Positions 8,141 through 16,531 of a stretch of 41,466 nucleotides of DNA are shown one piece after another. How positions within the stretch are numbered: position 1 is the stretch's first letter; every line of letters begins with the position of its first letter. Source of the stretch: Candidatus Bipolaricaulota bacterium (GTDB lineage: Bacteria > Bipolaricaulota > Bipolaricaulia > Bipolaricaulales > Bipolaricaulaceae); the NCBI GenBank assembly GCA_014361055.1, contig JACIWI010000038.1, forward strand, positions 1-41,466, given 5' to 3'. The notes under the pieces were generated by a model. That model did no database searches, had not been told where the DNA came from, and worked only from the letters and a program-made list of their open reading frames with translations. The position numbers and the translations under genes were made by a program.

Positions 8141-9286
8141 ATGAGCTGGAGGAAGATCCTTGCCCAAGGAGCGACCATCCTGGCCCTGGGCCTCCTCGAC
8201 GCCTTGGGCATCTGGGCCTTCTCCTCCCTCCTCTTGCGAGGGGAGTACTGGATGGCTGCCGGGTTGGCCGTCGCCCTCGGCCTCATCAACTGGATCTACT
8301 TCTCCAAGCGTACTTATCCCCTTAAGTACCTGTTCCCAGGGCTTTTCTTCCTTGTGCTGTTTGTGCTTTACCCCATTGGCTACAACATCTACATCGCGTT
8401 CACCAACTACGGTACTGGGCATATCCTCTCTAAGAAGCAGGCGATCACTCAGATCGAAAGCCGGCTGTATCTCCCCCCGGATGCCGAGACGTTCGGCTAT
8501 GTGGCATTTCAGGAAGAGGGGGGAACGGAGTTCGCGTTCCTCTTTTACCCCAAGGAGGGGCCCGTCTTGTTCGCCCGCGCCGGGAGACTCATCCCTGTAG
8601 CCCCCGGCGACCCCGGCTTCTTAGACCAGGACGGCGATGGGATCGTGGACGGGGTGGAAGGGTATAGGCGCCTGGGGCTGCCCGAGGTGGTCCAGAACCT
8701 CTCCACATTCCAGGCCATGGAGTTCCCATACGGAGAGAGAATCCTGCGGATGACCTCGCTCCAGGGATTCGCCGCCTTTGAGCACCGCTACCGCTACGAC
8801 CCGGAAAACGACGTCATGGTGGATCTGCTTTCGGGCACCGTGTATCGGCCGGTGGAGGGCTTCTTCACCTCCCAGGACGGAAAGACCCTCCTCCCTGGGT
8901 TCACGATCGTCGTCGGGTGGAGGAACTTCTTCGCCCTGGTGACCAACCCACAGATCTCCGGCCCGTTCTTCCAGGTCTTTGCTTGGACGTTCGCTTACGC
9001 GTTCTTTTCGGTCCTCCTCACATTCGCCCTAGGGCTCTTTCTGGCCTACCACCTCAACAATCCCTACTTGCGATTTCGAAGGGCCTACCGGATGCTCCTC
9101 ATCGTGCCATACGCCATCCCGGCCTTCATCTCCGTCCTCATGTGGCGCGGGTTCTTCAACACCGAGGTTGGGGTCTTCAATCAGATCCTGTACAGCCTGT
9201 TTGAGGTCAAGATCCCGTGGCTCCAAGACCCGTTTTGGGCAAAGGTGGCGTTGCTTCTCAACAACCTGTGGCTCGGCTTCCCCTAA
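8141..9286 (+). CDS. malF: Maltodextrin ABC permease MalF, N-terminal part ended by an in-frame stop
   Basis: This 381-residue open part of MalF has transmembrane segments near 8-29, 38-55 and 64-85 (YLFPGLFFLVLFVLYPIGY). A soluble insert (about 90-255) corresponds to the MalF P2 region. Membrane segments resume from about 265 (FQVFAWTFAYAFFSVLLTF; MLLIVPYAIPAFISVLMWR). It stops at TAA 9284-9286 directly after NNLWLGFP. The homologous E. coli segment reads WLGYPYMMI, so the stop sits where a conserved Tyr (TAC/TAT) belongs. The same frame continues at 9287 with the rest of MalF, including the EAA loop. As written, this half lacks the loop that contacts the ATPase. An alternative start is ATG 8252, preceded by GGGGAG. 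A sequencing error, a recent nonsense mutation, readthrough or reinitiation are all possible. Confidence 0.82.
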   Translation: MSWRKILAQGATILALGLLDALGIWAFSSLLLRGEYWMAAGLAVALGLINWIYFSKRTYPLKYLFPGLFFLVLFVLYPIGYNIYIAFTNYGTGHILSKKQAITQIESRLYLPPDAETFGYVAFQEEGGTEFAFLFYPKEGPVLFARAGRLIPVAPGDPGFLDQDGDGIVDGVEGYRRLGLPEVVQNLSTFQAMEFPYGERILRMTSLQGFAAFEHRYRYDPENDVMVDLLSGTVYRPVEGFFTSQDGKTLLPGFTIVVGWRNFFALVTNPQISGPFFQVFAWTFAYAFFSVLLTFALGLFLAYHLNNPYLRFRRAYRMLLIVPYAIPAFISVLMWRGFFNTEVGVFNQILYSLFEVKIPWLQDPFWAKVALLLNNLWLGFP

Positions 9287-9697
9287 ATGATGATCATCTC
9301 CCTGGGGGCGCTTCAGTCCATCCCTGAGGAGCTCCATGAGGCGGCCCAGATCGACGGGGCTTCGGCCTGGCAAAGGTTCTGGCGGATCACCTTCCCGCTC
9401 CTTTTGGTGTCCTTGGCACCTCTGCTCATCGGCTCGTTCGCGTTCAACTTCAACAACTTCACGAACATATACCTGCTCACGGAGGGCCGGCCGCCCATCC
9501 CCGGGGCTCAGACCCCGGCCGGGTCGACGGATATCCTCATCTCCTATACCTACAGGCTGGCCTTCGAGGGGCAACGGGGGAACCAGTATGGCCTCGCCTC
9601 CGCCGTGTCCATCCTCATCTTCCTCATCATCGGCACCATCAGCTGGATCAACTTCCGGTTCACCCGGGCCTTGGAGGAGGTGTCCGAGAATGTATAG
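9287..9697 (+). CDS. malF: MalF C-terminal part (EAA loop and last membrane segments), same frame as the upstream part
   Basis: This 136-residue piece begins [13 protein letters not shown] immediately after the TAA of the N-terminal part, with no frame change. It carries the permease EAA loop ([14 protein letters not shown]), which docks onto the transporter ATPase. It also has the SFAFNFNNF and YTYRLAFEG signatures of MalF and the last two membrane helices. Together the two parts plus one residue make about 518 residues, the normal MalF length (E. coli MalF is 514). The ATG ATG abutting the stop could allow termination-reinitiation and a two-piece permease. No separate SD is apparent. malG starts 8 nt inside its 3' end. 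Function as a separate peptide is unproven. Confidence 0.8.
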   Translation: MMIISLGALQSIPEELHEAAQIDGASAWQRFWRITFPLLLVSLAPLLIGSFAFNFNNFTNIYLLTEGRPPIPGAQTPAGSTDILISYTYRLAFEGQRGNQYGLASAVSILIFLIIGTISWINFRFTRALEEVSENV

Positions 9698-10547
9698 GCG
9701 CCCGACCTTGGTGGGCACCATCATTCGGCACCTCATCATCTGGATCGCCATCGCGTTCGCCCTGTTCCCCGTTGTGTGGATCCTGTCGGCCTCGTTCAAC
9801 CCCACCAACACCTTGGTCGGCCAACGGCTTATACCTCGAAACCCCACAATAGTTCACTACCTTGAGTTATTTAATAATCCTCAGCACCCGTTCCCAATAT
9901 GGATTGCAAATAGCGTTAAGGTTGCAGGGCTTACTGCACTTTTCAGTGTCATCTTGACTGCACTTGGAGCTTATGCCTTCTCCCGGTTTCGGTTCCGAGG
10001 GCGCCGAGGCGGGCTTATGGCCCTCCTCCTCGTGCAGATGTTCCCTCAGATGCTGGCCATGGTGGCGCTGTATATCCTCTTGCTCAGGCTGGGGGACTTC
10101 GTCCCGGCCATTGGCCTGAACACGCATACCGGACTGATCCTGGTGTACCTGGGAGGAGCGCTCGGATTCAACACCTGGCTAATGAAGGGGTACTTTGACA
10201 CCATCCCCCGGTCGCTGGAGGAGTCGGCCATGATCGATGGGGCTACGCACTTTCAGGCCTTCACCAGGATCATCCTGCCTCTTGCCCGGCCCATCCTGGC
10301 CGTGGTGTTCATCCTCCAGTTCATCGCTACATACTCGGAGTACCTTTTGGCGAGTGTCCTGCTCACCGGCGTTCAGCGGTACACCCTGGCCGTGGGCTTG
10401 CGCCTGTTCATTACAGGACAGTACACCACTCGCTGGGGGGTGTTTGCAGCCGCCTCCATTATTGGGGCCCTCCCCATCGTGCTCATCTTCTACCTCCTGC
10501 AAAACCAACTCATCTCGGGGCTTACCCGCGGAGCCGTCAAGGGATGA
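9690..10547 (+). CDS. malG: Maltodextrin ABC permease MalG
   Basis: The 285-residue inner-membrane permease has six predicted helices, starting [18 protein letters not shown]. It carries the EAA loop [15 protein letters not shown] followed by RIILPLARP, and ends in the MalG-like [15 protein letters not shown]. The start ATG 9690 follows GGAGGAGG (about 9673-9680) and overlaps malF by 8 nt; the frame is open further upstream, but that part is antisense noise of malF. It should form the MalFG channel fed by MalE. No ATPase gene is nearby, so an unlinked MalK/MsmK-type protein must drive it. An internal stretch (about 9830-9985) is much more AT-rich and uses A/T-ending codons unlike the rest of the gene. 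The protein it encodes still fits MalG. The stop overlaps the next gene (ATGA). Confidence 0.92.
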   Translation: MYRRPTLVGTIIRHLIIWIAIAFALFPVVWILSASFNPTNTLVGQRLIPRNPTIVHYLELFNNPQHPFPIWIANSVKVAGLTALFSVILTALGAYAFSRFRFRGRRGGLMALLLVQMFPQMLAMVALYILLLRLGDFVPAIGLNTHTGLILVYLGGALGFNTWLMKGYFDTIPRSLEESAMIDGATHFQAFTRIILPLARPILAVVFILQFIATYSEYLLASVLLTGVQRYTLAVGLRLFITGQYTTRWGVFAAASIIGALPIVLIFYLLQNQLISGLTRGAVKG

Positions 10548-11893
10548 ACCCGCCGAAGTGGGTGCAGGGCGCAGTCTTCTACCAGATCTTCCCCGATCGG
10601 TTCCGGAACGGGGACCCGCGGAACGATCCGCCCGGAGCAAGGCCCTGGGGGGAGCTCCCTGACCGAACAAGCTTTTTCGGCGGGGATCTTTGGGGAATCC
10701 TGGAGAAGCTGGATTACCTCGAGGACCTTGGGATAACCGCCCTCTACCTCACCCCGATCTTCGAGGCCCCTACCAACCACAAGTACGACACCGAGGACTA
10801 TTTCCAGGTGGATCCGGCCTTCGGGGGGAACGAGGCCCTGCAGGAGCTCGTAAGGGCCCTACACGCTCGCGGCATGAGAATCGTGCTTGACGGAGTTTTT
10901 AACCACTGCGGGGAACGGCATCCCTTCTTCCAGGACGTGCTCCGGCAGGGCCGGGCCTCACCCTACTGGGACTGGTTTACCGTCTACGGCGAAAGGATCC
11001 TCCGCGACCCGGAGCCGAACTACGCTTGTTTTGCCGGGGTCCCCTCCATGCCGGAATGGAACCACGCCAACCCTAAGGTACGCGAGTATCTCCTCTCGGT
11101 GGTGCGCCACTGGCTTTTGGAATACGAGATCGACGGCTGGCGCCTTGATACCGGCGATTACCTTTCCCCGGACTTCGTGCGCGAGCTCTACCACGCGGCT
11201 AAGGGGATCAACCCGGAGGCCTACATCGTGGGCGAGGTATGGGGCATCGCCGCCTCCTGGTTCAAGCACGGGGCGCTCGATGGGGTGATGCACTACAAGC
11301 TTTGGGAGGGGCTCGTCCACTTCTTCGCCCAAGGGACATGGGACGCCCGCCGGTTCGCCGACTACGTCTACAGCCTGTGGCGTAGTTACCCGGAGGAGAA
11401 TGGGTTCGCCTGCTATACGCTCCTTGGAAGCCACGACAAACCTCGCTTCCTAACCCTTTGCCAGGGGGACAAACGGCGCCTGCTTCTGGCCGCGGCCTTT
11501 CTGTTCAGCTTTCCCGGTGCACCGGCAATCTACTATGGGGACGAAATCGGGATGGAGGGCGGGGAAGATCCGGACTGCCGCCGCTGCTTCGCCTGGGACC
11601 AAAACCTATGGGACCAGGAGACCCTCGCGGCCTTCCGGGAGCTTGTGCGCCTACGCCGGGGTGAGCCGGCCCTGCGCGGTGGAGAGTTACACTTCGTCGG
11701 GGCGCACGGGCGAACGCTTTGCCTTCGACGGACCCTCGTGGGGGAGGAGGTCCTCGTTGCCCTGAACGCGGGGGACGGGGAACAAGCGTTTCCCCTTCCG
11801 GGAAGGTTTCGGGATCTGCTCGCCGGAGAGGAGGTATCGGGCGAGGTCGCCCTGCCGCCGTGGAGCTTTCGGATCCTCAAACGGCGAAGGTGA
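10544..11893 (+). CDS. Cytoplasmic GH13 maltodextrin-cleaving enzyme (alpha-glucosidase/neopullulanase-like)
   Basis: The 449-residue GH13 enzyme has no signal peptide and no N-terminal binding domain. The barrel opens at once with [14 protein letters not shown]. Catalytic residues are Asp202 (GWRLD), Glu231 (VGEVW) and Asp298 (GSHDKPR); DGVFNH is region I. It should split imported maltooligosaccharides or cyclodextrins in the cytoplasm. It is the last gene of the locus, overlapping malG by ATGA, and its stop lies 23 nt from the convergent pfkA stop. It is clearly a paralogue of the secreted GH13 enzyme at 4625 (shared FPDRF.NGDP, FGGDL and PYWDW blocks). I do not assign malZ or nplT because the specificity cannot be read. 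Confidence 0.88.
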   Translation: MNPPKWVQGAVFYQIFPDRFRNGDPRNDPPGARPWGELPDRTSFFGGDLWGILEKLDYLEDLGITALYLTPIFEAPTNHKYDTEDYFQVDPAFGGNEALQELVRALHARGMRIVLDGVFNHCGERHPFFQDVLRQGRASPYWDWFTVYGERILRDPEPNYACFAGVPSMPEWNHANPKVREYLLSVVRHWLLEYEIDGWRLDTGDYLSPDFVRELYHAAKGINPEAYIVGEVWGIAASWFKHGALDGVMHYKLWEGLVHFFAQGTWDARRFADYVYSLWRSYPEENGFACYTLLGSHDKPRFLTLCQGDKRRLLLAAAFLFSFPGAPAIYYGDEIGMEGGEDPDCRRCFAWDQNLWDQETLAAFRELVRLRRGEPALRGGELHFVGAHGRTLCLRRTLVGEEVLVALNAGDGEQAFPLPGRFRDLLAGEEVSGEVALPPWSFRILKRRR

Positions 11894-11916
11894 TCTTGCC
11901 CAAACACCGGAAATTT

Positions 11917-12888
11917 TTACCGCGCCAGCACCTGGGCGAGCTCGAAAAGCTTGGGATCTAGCTCCTTCTTGTGCCGGGCCGCTTCGGCGAGCGGGGTGGC
12001 AGCCACCACCCCACGGATCCAGCCCACCAGTACTCCCTGTTCGCCGCGGGCGAGACAATCAACGGCCGCCGCCCCGAGCTGGGTGGCGAGGATCCGGTCG
12101 AACGCCCCCGGGGCCCCGCCCCGCTGGACGTGCCCGAGGATGGTGACCCGAAGCTCAAACCCCAGGCGCTTCTCGTTCTCCCGGAAGTATTGGGCCAGGC
12201 GAACCGCGTTGTATTGAGCCCCTTCCGCCACCACCACGATGGCGTGGGGTTTCCCCCGCTCGTAGGCCTGATGGAGCTCGGCGGCCAGCGCCTCTGGGTC
12301 CGTCTCCACCTCCGGGATGACCACCGCTTCCGCCCCGCCGGCGATGCCGGCCATGAGCGCCAGATACCCACAGTCCCGTCCCATCACCTCCACCAGGAAC
12401 GCCCGCTGGTGCGAGGAGGCGGTCACCTTCAGTCGGTCGATCGCCTCCAGGGCCACGTTGAGGGCGGTGTCCACGCCGATGGCGATGTCGGAGCCCACGA
12501 GGTCGTTGTCGATCGTGGAGGCCACCCCCACCACGGGGAACCCGAGCCGCGAGAGCTCGTACGCCCCGGCCTGCGAACCGTTTCCGCCGATGACCACCAG
12601 GGCATCGATGGCGTGGCGGCTCAGGGTCCGGAGGGCTTCCCGCTGCCCGGCTTCGGTTCTGAACTCGGGGCAGCGGGCGCTCCCCAAAATCGTTCCCCCA
12701 AGGTGGATGATCCCGCCCACGTCCCGCGCTCCGAAGGGGACCAGGGCGCCCTCGAGGAGGCCGGCGTAGCCGCGGCGGACCCCGAACACCTCCCACCCGT
12801 GGGCGATGCCGGTGCGAACCACGGCGCGGATGGCGGCGTTCATGCCCGGGGCGTCGCCACCGCTCGTCAATACAGCCACCCTGGTCAT
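11917..12888 (-). CDS. pfkA: 6-phosphofructokinase (ATP-type)
   Basis: This 323-residue phosphofructokinase phosphorylates fructose 6-phosphate in glycolysis. VLTSGGDAPGMNAAIRA opens the protein and STIDNDL holds the catalytic aspartates. It also has IGVDTALN, VEVMGRDCGYLA and the C-terminal LGHVQRGGAP. The ATP/PPi switch motif reads GGNGS: the Gly after the variable residue predicts ATP, not PPi. The usual Mg-binding Asp of GGDGS is Asn here. I start at ATG 12888 (MTRVAVLTSGGD); a TTG at 12894 would add two residues. It lies 11 nt downstream of the flavoprotein gene on the same strand and could share its transcript. It links the imported sugars of the neighbouring locus to glycolysis, though the strands differ. 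Confidence 0.95.
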   Translation of the reverse strand: MTRVAVLTSGGDAPGMNAAIRAVVRTGIAHGWEVFGVRRGYAGLLEGALVPFGARDVGGIIHLGGTILGSARCPEFRTEAGQREALRTLSRHAIDALVVIGGNGSQAGAYELSRLGFPVVGVASTIDNDLVGSDIAIGVDTALNVALEAIDRLKVTASSHQRAFLVEVMGRDCGYLALMAGIAGGAEAVVIPEVETDPEALAAELHQAYERGKPHAIVVVAEGAQYNAVRLAQYFRENEKRLGFELRVTILGHVQRGGAPGAFDRILATQLGAAAVDCLARGEQGVLVGWIRGVVAATPLAEAARHKKELDPKLFELAQVLAR

Positions 12889-12899
12889 CGTCAAAACGG

Positions 12900-14228
12900 T
12901 TAGCCGGGGCGGGCCTTGATGTGGCGGGCGGCGAGGATCCCGGTCAGGGCGGCGAACACGATCCCCCGGGAATGCCCGGACGCGTCCCCCACCACGTAGA
13001 ACCCGGGGAGCCCCGTCTCCATCCCCGCCCCTACCCGATACTGGGTATCGTAGAACTTGATCTCCGGCGCGTACACCAGCGTCCCCTCAGACGCGATCCC
13101 GGGCATGATCCGGTCGAGCACGTCGATCGCCTCCACCAGGTCCACTACCACCCGGTGGGGGAGGGCCATGGAGATGTCCCCCGGGGTGAACGCGGCGAGC
13201 GTGGGCTGAATGGAAACCCGCCGGATGCGGTCGGCGGTGGATCGCCGTCCCTGCTGGAGGTCCTTCAGCCGCTGCAGGATCGGCCGGCCGCCGCCGATGG
13301 TCGTGGCGAGCTTGGCGATGGCCCGGCCGTATTCGGTGGTGTCCTCCACCGGGTCGGTGAGCTCGATGTGCACCAGGAGAGCGAAGTTCGTGTTCTCCGT
13401 CTTGCACTCGTTCTCGGCGTGCCCGTTCACGAGCACGAACTCGTCGTGGTCCTCCTGGACCACGAATCCCCGCGGGTTGGTGCAGAACGTGCGGACCATG
13501 TCATCGTAGGTCGGGGTGCGCACGCGGAACTTGGCATCGTACATCACCCGCTCGATGGGGTCATAGAGCTCGGCCGGGAACTCCACCCGTACCCCGACGT
13601 CGAGGGGGCCGAACTGGGGACCCACCCCCAGGGAGCGGGCCACCTCCCGGAGCCAGTACGCCCCCACCCGGCCCGGGGCGGCGATCACCGCGCCGGCGTG
13701 GATCTGTTCCTCACCGAGGTCCACGACGAACTCGTCGTTCGCCCAGGCGATGGCCTTGACCTCGTCCCCGAGCCGAAACGCCACCCCCCGGTCGAGGAGG
13801 TCGCGGTACATCGCGTCGATGACCTCGCGGATGCAGCCGGTGCCGATGTGGCGCTGACGGCCGGAGATGAACTCCACCCCAGCTTCGGCGGCAGCCTTCT
13901 TCAGGCGAGCCAGCGCCTTGGGGTCCTCGCCGGAGTACTGGGCAGGGGCGCCGTAACGGGTGAACACATGGTCAACGTAGGCGATGAGCTCGGCCAGTTC
14001 GGCCACGGAACAGCCGATCGCCGCCGGATCTCCCCCGATGCGCGGGGTCAAATTCAGTTTGCCGTCGGAGAAGGCACCGGCCCCACCCACCCCGCACGTG
14101 ATGCTCCGGCGCTCCCGTGGGGCCTGCCCCTTCTCCACCACCACCGTGGAAAGCCCGGAATCGGCGAGTTCCAGGGCGGCGAACAGTCCCGCCGGCCCCG
14201 CTCCGATCACCGCTACGTCGTACCGCAC
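12900..14228 (-). CDS. FAD-dependent oxidoreductase, COG2509 family (uncharacterised)
   Basis: The 442-residue flavoprotein begins with a Rossmann motif, VIGAGPAGLFAAL (Gly9, 11, 14), and VVVEKGQAPRERR. It has the family's SITCGVGGAGAFSDGKLNL segment. The C-terminal FAD motif is FYVVGDASGHSRGIVFAALTG. This layout is that of the uncharacterised NAD(FAD)-utilising dehydrogenases (COG2509), related to the geranylgeranyl-reductase/HI0933-like group. The substrate is unknown. The GTG start has GAAGGAG just upstream on the minus strand. The gene diverges from rsmD across 107 nt, where no convincing promoter pair was found, and it precedes pfkA by 11 nt. Confidence 0.85.
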   Translation of the reverse strand: MRYDVAVIGAGPAGLFAALELADSGLSTVVVEKGQAPRERRSITCGVGGAGAFSDGKLNLTPRIGGDPAAIGCSVAELAELIAYVDHVFTRYGAPAQYSGEDPKALARLKKAAAEAGVEFISGRQRHIGTGCIREVIDAMYRDLLDRGVAFRLGDEVKAIAWANDEFVVDLGEEQIHAGAVIAAPGRVGAYWLREVARSLGVGPQFGPLDVGVRVEFPAELYDPIERVMYDAKFRVRTPTYDDMVRTFCTNPRGFVVQEDHDEFVLVNGHAENECKTENTNFALLVHIELTDPVEDTTEYGRAIAKLATTIGGGRPILQRLKDLQQGRRSTADRIRRVSIQPTLAAFTPGDISMALPHRVVVDLVEAIDVLDRIMPGIASEGTLVYAPEIKFYDTQYRVGAGMETGLPGFYVVGDASGHSRGIVFAALTGILAARHIKARPG

Positions 14229-14335
14229 CCGCTCTCCTTCCAGGGCCGGGGCAACCCCCGGTGTCCTGCCCCCGGATTTGGGATATCCTGAAGACGGCTT
14301 CGCAAAAATCGTAGCCGGTTCTCAGGGGAGCGCAA

Positions 14336-14938
14336 GTGCGGATCATCGGCGGGGCTCACCGGGGGAGGAAGCTGGCCGAGTGGCACGGGACGGGCATCCG
14401 CCCCCTACGCGACCGAGTGCGCACCGCCTTGTTCGACACGCTGGGCGGGCTCGTGGCCGGGGTGGAGTTCCTGGATCTGTTCGCTGGCACGGGTGCGGTG
14501 GGCTTGGAAGCGCTGTCGCGGGGGGCCCGCCGTGCCGTGTTCGTGGACAGCTCTCCCCACGCGGTGCGCCTGATCCAGGAGAACATCCGGCGCCTGGGCT
14601 ATCAGGATCGAACCGAGGTGCTGCGGGTCGATGCGCTAGCGGCGATCCGCGCCCTAGCCGAACAGGGACGCACCTTCGAGCTGGCGTTCGTCGGAGCACC
14701 GTACGAGAGCGGACTTGCCCAGCGGGCGATGGCCGCGCTGGGGGAGTTCGTCCCGCTCGCCCCGGGGGCGCTCGTGGTCGCCGAGACGTTCCACAAGGAG
14801 GAGGTCGCCGCTCGGTACGGCGCCCTTCGTCTCGAGCTCCAGCGCGTGTATGGGGAGACTCGGCTCTCGTTCTACCGGTTTGCCCCCGACGAAGCGGCCG
14901 GCTACACTGCGCCCCAACAAGGGGTTGACGATGGTTGA
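14336..14938 (+). CDS. rsmD: RsmD-like rRNA (guanine-N2) methyltransferase with altered catalytic motif
   Basis: The 200-residue SAM-dependent methyltransferase has the RsmD N terminus (MRIIGGAHRGRKL, then RPLRDRVRTALFDTL). It has the SAM-binding motif FLDLFAGTGAVGLEALSRGA and VDSSPHAV. RsmD methylates G966 of 16S rRNA in E. coli. Its catalytic (D/N)PP(Y/F) motif should follow the 'lafv' strand, but here that strand reads FVGAPY. The Asp and first Pro are gone, so activity is uncertain. The GTG start is preceded by a GGGGAG SD. The 3' end overlaps surE by 8 nt, so the two are co-translated. It could be an inactive or re-specialised member. Confidence 0.82.
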   Translation: MRIIGGAHRGRKLAEWHGTGIRPLRDRVRTALFDTLGGLVAGVEFLDLFAGTGAVGLEALSRGARRAVFVDSSPHAVRLIQENIRRLGYQDRTEVLRVDALAAIRALAEQGRTFELAFVGAPYESGLAQRAMAALGEFVPLAPGALVVAETFHKEEVAARYGALRLELQRVYGETRLSFYRFAPDEAAGYTAPQQGVDDG

Positions 14939-15725
14939 GCCCTTCATCCTCATCACCAACGACGACGGTTATCTCTCCCCCGGTCTCCTCGCGCTGCGGA
15001 AGGCGCTGGCGAAGGTGGGGGAAACGTGGGTGTTGGCGCCGGACCGCAACTGGTCGGCTGCTTCTCGCACCCGGGTGTTCCACAAACCGCTCCGTCTGTC
15101 CACCGCCCGTCTGCCGGACGGGGAGGTGGTCCACGTGACCAATGGCTCCCCATCGGACTGCGTGCTCCTGGCCCTTCTCGGGCTTGCTCCCCGGCGACCG
15201 GACCTGGTGGTGGCGGGGATCAATGCCGGGGCGAACCTGGGTCGTGACGTGACCTATTCCGGCACGGTGGCTGCGGCCATGGAAGGGGCCTCGGCCGGGC
15301 TCCCGGCGATCGCCGTTTCCCTCGACGTGGGATCGGAGGAGGCGGGAGAGGGGGTCCCTGACTACGAGGTGGCCGCGCGGTTGACGGCCCGGATGGCCAG
15401 GCTGGCGCTGGCCGAGCGGGCGGTGCTGGCCGGGACCCTTCTTAACGTGAACATACCACGGGGAACCCCAAAGGGGATCCGGATCACCCGCCTTGGGGGG
15501 AAGCTGTGGGACGACGAGCTCGTGCGCGGGGTGGATCCCCGCGGGCGGGATTACTACTGGCTCACCGGGGAGATGCTCAGCTCGCCCCCGCCAGGGGAGG
15601 AGGAGACCGACGTGTGGGCACTGCTCTCGGGGTACGTGTCCATTACCCCCCTGCAGCTCGACCTCACCGCGTACGGCGTGCTCGACAACCTGCGGCGGTG
15701 GGAGCAGGAGATCCTTGCCGATTAG
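14931..15725 (+). CDS. surE: 5'/3'-nucleotidase SurE
   Basis: The 264-residue SurE is a metal-dependent survival protein that dephosphorylates nucleoside monophosphates. ITNDDGY (Asp11 and Asp12 bind the metal) starts the protein. APDRNWSAASRT, VTNGSPSDCV and VVAGINAGANLGRDVTYSGTV are all family hallmarks. The C terminus TDVWALLSGYVSITPLQLDLT is typical. ATG 14931 lies inside the rsmD 3' end; an open frame extends upstream but only as antisense noise. No terminator is visible after the stop. The next gene has its own promoter 55 nt further on. Confidence 0.95.
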   Translation: MVEPFILITNDDGYLSPGLLALRKALAKVGETWVLAPDRNWSAASRTRVFHKPLRLSTARLPDGEVVHVTNGSPSDCVLLALLGLAPRRPDLVVAGINAGANLGRDVTYSGTVAAAMEGASAGLPAIAVSLDVGSEEAGEGVPDYEVAARLTARMARLALAERAVLAGTLLNVNIPRGTPKGIRITRLGGKLWDDELVRGVDPRGRDYYWLTGEMLSSPPPGEEETDVWALLSGYVSITPLQLDLTAYGVLDNLRRWEQEILAD

Positions 15726-15756
15726 CCCGATACCCGCCGGGATTGGCCGGCCATCG

Positions 15757-15785
15757 TCCACAGGAAACCGTGCGGGACCTATAAT
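15757..15785 (+). promoter_or_regulatory. Sigma-70 promoter for the DUF72 gene, leaderless geometry
   Basis: The -35 is TCCACA (15757-15762), the spacer is 17 nt, and the -10 is a perfect TATAAT (15780-15785). The ATG at 15794 is only 8 nt after the -10, so transcription should begin at or next to the A of the start codon. No SD is possible in such a transcript. Confidence 0.65.
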
Positions 15786-15793
15786 TCGGTGGT

Positions 15794-16531
15794 ATGGAGC
15801 TGCGCATCGGGTGCTGCGGGTGGGCGGCGCTGCGGCCCGCCGACGTGGGCGAAGCCGACTGGAGGGGGCGGTTTTCCCACAAGCTCCAGCTCTACGCGCT
15901 CCACTTTCCGCTCGTGGAGGTGAACTCCACGTTCTACCGCCTCCCGCGCCCCTTCACCGCCGACCGCTGGCGGGCCCTGGCCGACGGGGTAAACCGGGAG
16001 TTCGAGTTCGCGGTCAAGGTCCACCAGGACATCACCCACAAGGCACGGTTTCGCGGCCGGGAAGCCCGGGAGGCATGGGCCCGTTCCGCTGAGGTCGCCC
16101 ACCGCCTGCGGGCCAAGATCCTTCTCCTGCAGTGCCCGGCCTCGTTTGGGCCAACCCCACAGAACATGGATGCCCTGTGCGGCTTCCTTGCCGCGGTCGA
16201 CCGGGATGCGTTTCTTCTCGTGTGGGAGCCACGGGGGGAGTGGGGAGAGAATCCGGAGCGGGTCGCTGGCATCTGCCGGGAGTTCTCCCTCGTCCACTGC
16301 GCTGACCCGTTCAAGGCCCTCCCCGTGACCGCCGGCCCGATTGCCTACCTGCGCCTTCACGGGTCCCCGCCCGGGGAGCGCATGTACCGCTATACGTACA
16401 CCGATCAGGATCTGCAGTTCCTCGTGGAGCAGGTGCGCTCACTGGAGGCGGAAGCCGTGTACGTGCTGTTCAACAATGACACCATGGCCCGGGATGCGCT
16501 GCGTTTTCGGCGCCTGGTGGAGCAGGGATGA
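15794..16531 (+). CDS. DUF72 family protein (YecE-like)
   Basis: The 245-residue protein has the DUF72 signature: an IGCCGWA opening, VEVNSTFYRLP, FEFAVKVHQDITH, and a C-terminal AYLRLHG followed by VYVLFNNDT. The family folds as a TIM barrel, and its biochemical role is not settled. The start is fixed by a promoter whose -10 ends 8 nt upstream. The stop overlaps the thrC ATG (ATGA), so it is transcribed with thrC and the phosphodiesterase. It has the usual family length and nothing is broken. Confidence 0.9.
   Translation: MELRIGCCGWAALRPADVGEADWRGRFSHKLQLYALHFPLVEVNSTFYRLPRPFTADRWRALADGVNREFEFAVKVHQDITHKARFRGREAREAWARSAEVAHRLRAKILLLQCPASFGPTPQNMDALCGFLAAVDRDAFLLVWEPRGEWGENPERVAGICREFSLVHCADPFKALPVTAGPIAYLRLHGSPPGERMYRYTYTDQDLQFLVEQVRSLEAEAVYVLFNNDTMARDALRFRRLVEQG

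Noticed and set aside
9284-9286. Recoding of the malF stop as selenocysteine or pyrrolysine
   Set aside because: The codon is TAA, whereas those systems use TGA and TAG; nor does a frameshift signal make sense, since the frame is unchanged.
9336-9689. Upstream extension of the malG frame
   Set aside because: It lies within malF in another frame and has no family similarity; the SD and N terminus support 9690.
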